Shown piece by piece: positions 62,382-64,000 of a DNA stretch of 64,000 bases. Below the pieces are notes generated by a model. It made no database searches. It was not told where the DNA came from and saw nothing but the letters and a program-made list of their open reading frames with translations. Made by a program: the position numbers and the translations under genes. Origin of the DNA: Neorhizobium galegae bv. orientalis str. HAMBI 540 (GTDB taxonomy: Bacteria; Pseudomonadota; Alphaproteobacteria; Rhizobiales; Rhizobiaceae); contig NZ_HG938353.1 in NCBI RefSeq assembly GCF_000731315.1, positions 62,001 to 126,000 on the forward strand, written 5' to 3'. The stretch's first letter is position 1. Every line of letters starts with the position of its first letter.

Positions 62382-64000
62382 TTACTTCTTGGTGTCAGCC
62401 CAGCTCTTTACAAGTTCGTCGTAGTTGACGGTAACGGGCTTCTCTTTCTCGGCTGCGATCTTGAGCTGCGGAGCGAGGTTGCCTTTCGCGACGGCATCCT
62501 TGTTCCAATACGCGAGATCGTGTTCTTCGGCGAGCTTCGGTCCGATGTCGCCCTGGACCTTGGCGCGCTCCAGGCGCTGCAGGACCTTTTCCTGCTCGGA
62601 GCAAAGCGAGTCCATGGCCGCCTGGGCGGTCTTGGCGCCCGACGACGCATCGCCGATTGCCTGCCACCAGAGCTGCGCGAGCTTCGGATAGTCAGGCACG
62701 TTCGTGCCGGTCGGCGACCACTGGACGCGAGCCGGGGAACGGTAGAACTCGATCAGACCACCGAGTTTAGGCGCGCGATCCGTGAAGCTCTTGTGGCGGA
62801 TGGTGCTCTCGCGGATCAATGTCAGACCGACATGGCTCTTCTTGACGTCCACCGTCTTCGAGGTGACGAACTGGGCATAGAGCCAGGCCGCCTTGGCGCG
62901 GTTGGTGGGCGTGGACTTCATCAGCGTCCAGGAGCCGACGTCCTGATAGCCGAGCTTCATGCCGTCCTTCCAGTAGACCCCGTGCGGAGACGGTGCGAAA
63001 CGCCATTTTGGCGTGCCGTCCTGATTCATGACAGGCAGGCCTGCCTTGACCATGTCGGCGGTGAAGGCCGTGTACATGAACATCTGCTGGGCAATCTCGC
63101 CCTGAGCCGGCACCGGTCCGGATTCCGAGAAGGTCATGCCCTGGGCGGCGGCCGGTGCGTAGGCCTTCAGCCAGTCGAGGTATTTCTGGATGGAGTAGAC
63201 GGCCGCCGGGCCGTTCGTATCGCCGCCGCGCGCGACGCAGGAGCCGACCGGACGGGATTTCTCGTCGACCTTGATACCCCATTCGTCGACGGGCAGGCCG
63301 TTCGGCAGGCCTTTGTCGCCGTTGCCCGCCATGGACAGCCACGCATCGGTGAAGCGCCATCCGAGCGAGGGGTCCTTCTTGCCGTAGTCCATGTGACCAT
63401 AGACCTTCTTGCCTCCGACCTCGCGGCCGGTGAAGAAGGCGGCGATGTCCTCATAGGCGGACCAGTTCACCGGAACACCGAGATCGTAGCCGTATTTCGC
63501 CTTGAAATCGGCCTTGTTCTTTTCGTCGTTGAACCAGTCGTAGCGGAACCAGTAGAGGTTGGCGAACTGCTGGTCCGGCAGCTGGTAGAGCTTCTTGTCC
63601 GGCGCCGTGGTGAACTTGAGGCCGATGAAGTCCTCAAGATCGAGGCCGGGATTGGTGACGTCCTTGCCTTCTCCCGCCATCCAGTCGGTGAGCGAGCGGG
63701 CCTGCTGATAACGCCAATGCGTGCCGATCAGGTCGGAGTCGTTGACGTAGGCGTCGTAGATGTTCTCGCCCGACTGCATCTGCGTCTGCAGCTTTTCGAC
63801 GACGTCGCCTTCACCGATCAGGTCGTGGCTGACCTTGATGCCGGTGATTGCGGCAAAGGCTTGCGCCAGAACCTTCGATTCATACTCGTGCGTCGTCAGG
63901 GTTTCGGAAACGACCTTGATGTCCATGCCGGCAAAAGGTTTCGCCGCATCGATGAACCACTGCATTTCCTTTTCTTGTTCGGCACGGGAAAGCGTCGAAA
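62382..64000 (-). CDS. Carbohydrate-type ABC transporter substrate-binding protein (5' end cut by window)
   Basis: A periplasmic binding protein of the large extracellular-solute-binding family. The frame is open from the stop at 62382 to the window edge, with residues STLSRAEQEKE preceding the first internal Met, so the signal peptide and true start lie beyond base 64000. At least 538 residues are visible. Motifs such as ITGIKVSHDLIGEGDVVEKL and QSGENIYDAYVNDSDL are typical of the rhizobial group that serves sugar or polyol transporters. Permease and ATPase genes should lie beyond the window. Ligand is unknown. Confidence 0.88.
   Translation of the reverse strand, partial: STLSRAEQEKEMQWFIDAAKPFAGMDIKVVSETLTTHEYESKVLAQAFAAITGIKVSHDLIGEGDVVEKLQTQMQSGENIYDAYVNDSDLIGTHWRYQQARSLTDWMAGEGKDVTNPGLDLEDFIGLKFTTAPDKKLYQLPDQQFANLYWFRYDWFNDEKNKADFKAKYGYDLGVPVNWSAYEDIAAFFTGREVGGKKVYGHMDYGKKDPSLGWRFTDAWLSMAGNGDKGLPNGLPVDEWGIKVDEKSRPVGSCVARGGDTNGPAAVYSIQKYLDWLKAYAPAAAQGMTFSESGPVPAQGEIAQQMFMYTAFTADMVKAGLPVMNQDGTPKWRFAPSPHGVYWKDGMKLGYQDVGSWTLMKSTPTNRAKAAWLYAQFVTSKTVDVKKSHVGLTLIRESTIRHKSFTDRAPKLGGLIEFYRSPARVQWSPTGTNVPDYPKLAQLWWQAIGDASSGAKTAQAAMDSLCSEQEKVLQRLERAKVQGDIGPKLAEEHDLAYWNKDAVAKGNLAPQLKIAAEKEKPVTVNYDELVKSWADTKK

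Overview
The window looks like chromosomal DNA of a Rhizobiaceae-type alphaproteobacterium (Rhizobium/Agrobacterium/Neorhizobium relatives). The genus is inferred from gene order and family content, not from a database search. Indicators are the rpmH-rnpA-yidC-engB(-argB) run, a complete phoR-pstSCAB-phoU-phoB locus, a GcrA cell-cycle regulator, a SAM-II riboswitch before metZ, a DUF6074-type small protein and uniformly GC-rich coding sequence. No rRNA, CRISPR array, insertion sequence or prophage was seen. Three tRNA genes are present (Arg-ACG, Thr-CGT, Gly-CCC).

Layout. 1-8.7 kb: the start of argB (cut by the window edge), a secreted fasciclin protein, engB, yidC, rnpA and rpmH, then a chemoreceptor ending in a CheR-docking pentapeptide and an orphan membrane histidine kinase. 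8.8-20.6 kb: tRNA-Arg, a LysR regulator divergent from a flavin-type split-barrel protein and an NTF2-like partner, a Mug-type DNA glycosylase, a GT39-like membrane glycosyltransferase, a short-chain dehydrogenase with a replaced catalytic triad beside a proline-racemase-like enzyme, a Sel1 protein, pyrC, a diguanylate cyclase, pyrE and a PfkB sugar kinase. 20.6-31.3 kb: pgi, a lipoprotein hydrolase, fadD, a PRC-barrel protein, a carrier-protein cluster (GNAT / NadE-like / acyl ligase / ACP) and a D-2-hydroxyacid dehydrogenase.

31.4-37.9 kb is a catabolic region. It holds an LhgO-like oxidase, a DapA-family and an RraA-family lyase, a MetE-core zinc methyltransferase, an alpha/beta hydrolase, LigA and LigB (extradiol 4,5-dioxygenase) and a YCII-like protein. 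It fits ring cleavage of protocatechuate or gallate-type aromatics, with the RraA-family protein as candidate downstream aldolase. The regulator is not in the window, but operator-like repeats are visible. 37.9-42.9 kb: siderophore-interacting protein, DUF6074 protein, tRNA-Thr, nitronate monooxygenase, an unrecognised membrane protein and ppk2.

43.0-50.9 kb is the phosphate regulon: PhoR and PhoB control the PstSCAB importer, PhoU links transport to signalling, and three PHO-box heptamers precede pstS. 50.9-60.7 kb: a PACE transporter, gcrA with a dense cluster of GANTC sites upstream, argD-argF-hslO, a tannase-family esterase, apaG, metZ under a SAM-II riboswitch with visible terminator and antiterminator, a two-domain dcd and tRNA-Gly. 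The window ends with a PLP-dependent decarboxylase and a truncated sugar ABC-transporter binding protein.

Most genes are ordinary housekeeping genes. The less ordinary signals are the ACP/ligase/NadE-like module, the MetE-core enzyme beside ligAB, the triad-less dehydrogenase, the GANTC cluster at gcrA, a strong promoter plus tandem terminators before argD, and several unassigned operator-like repeats.
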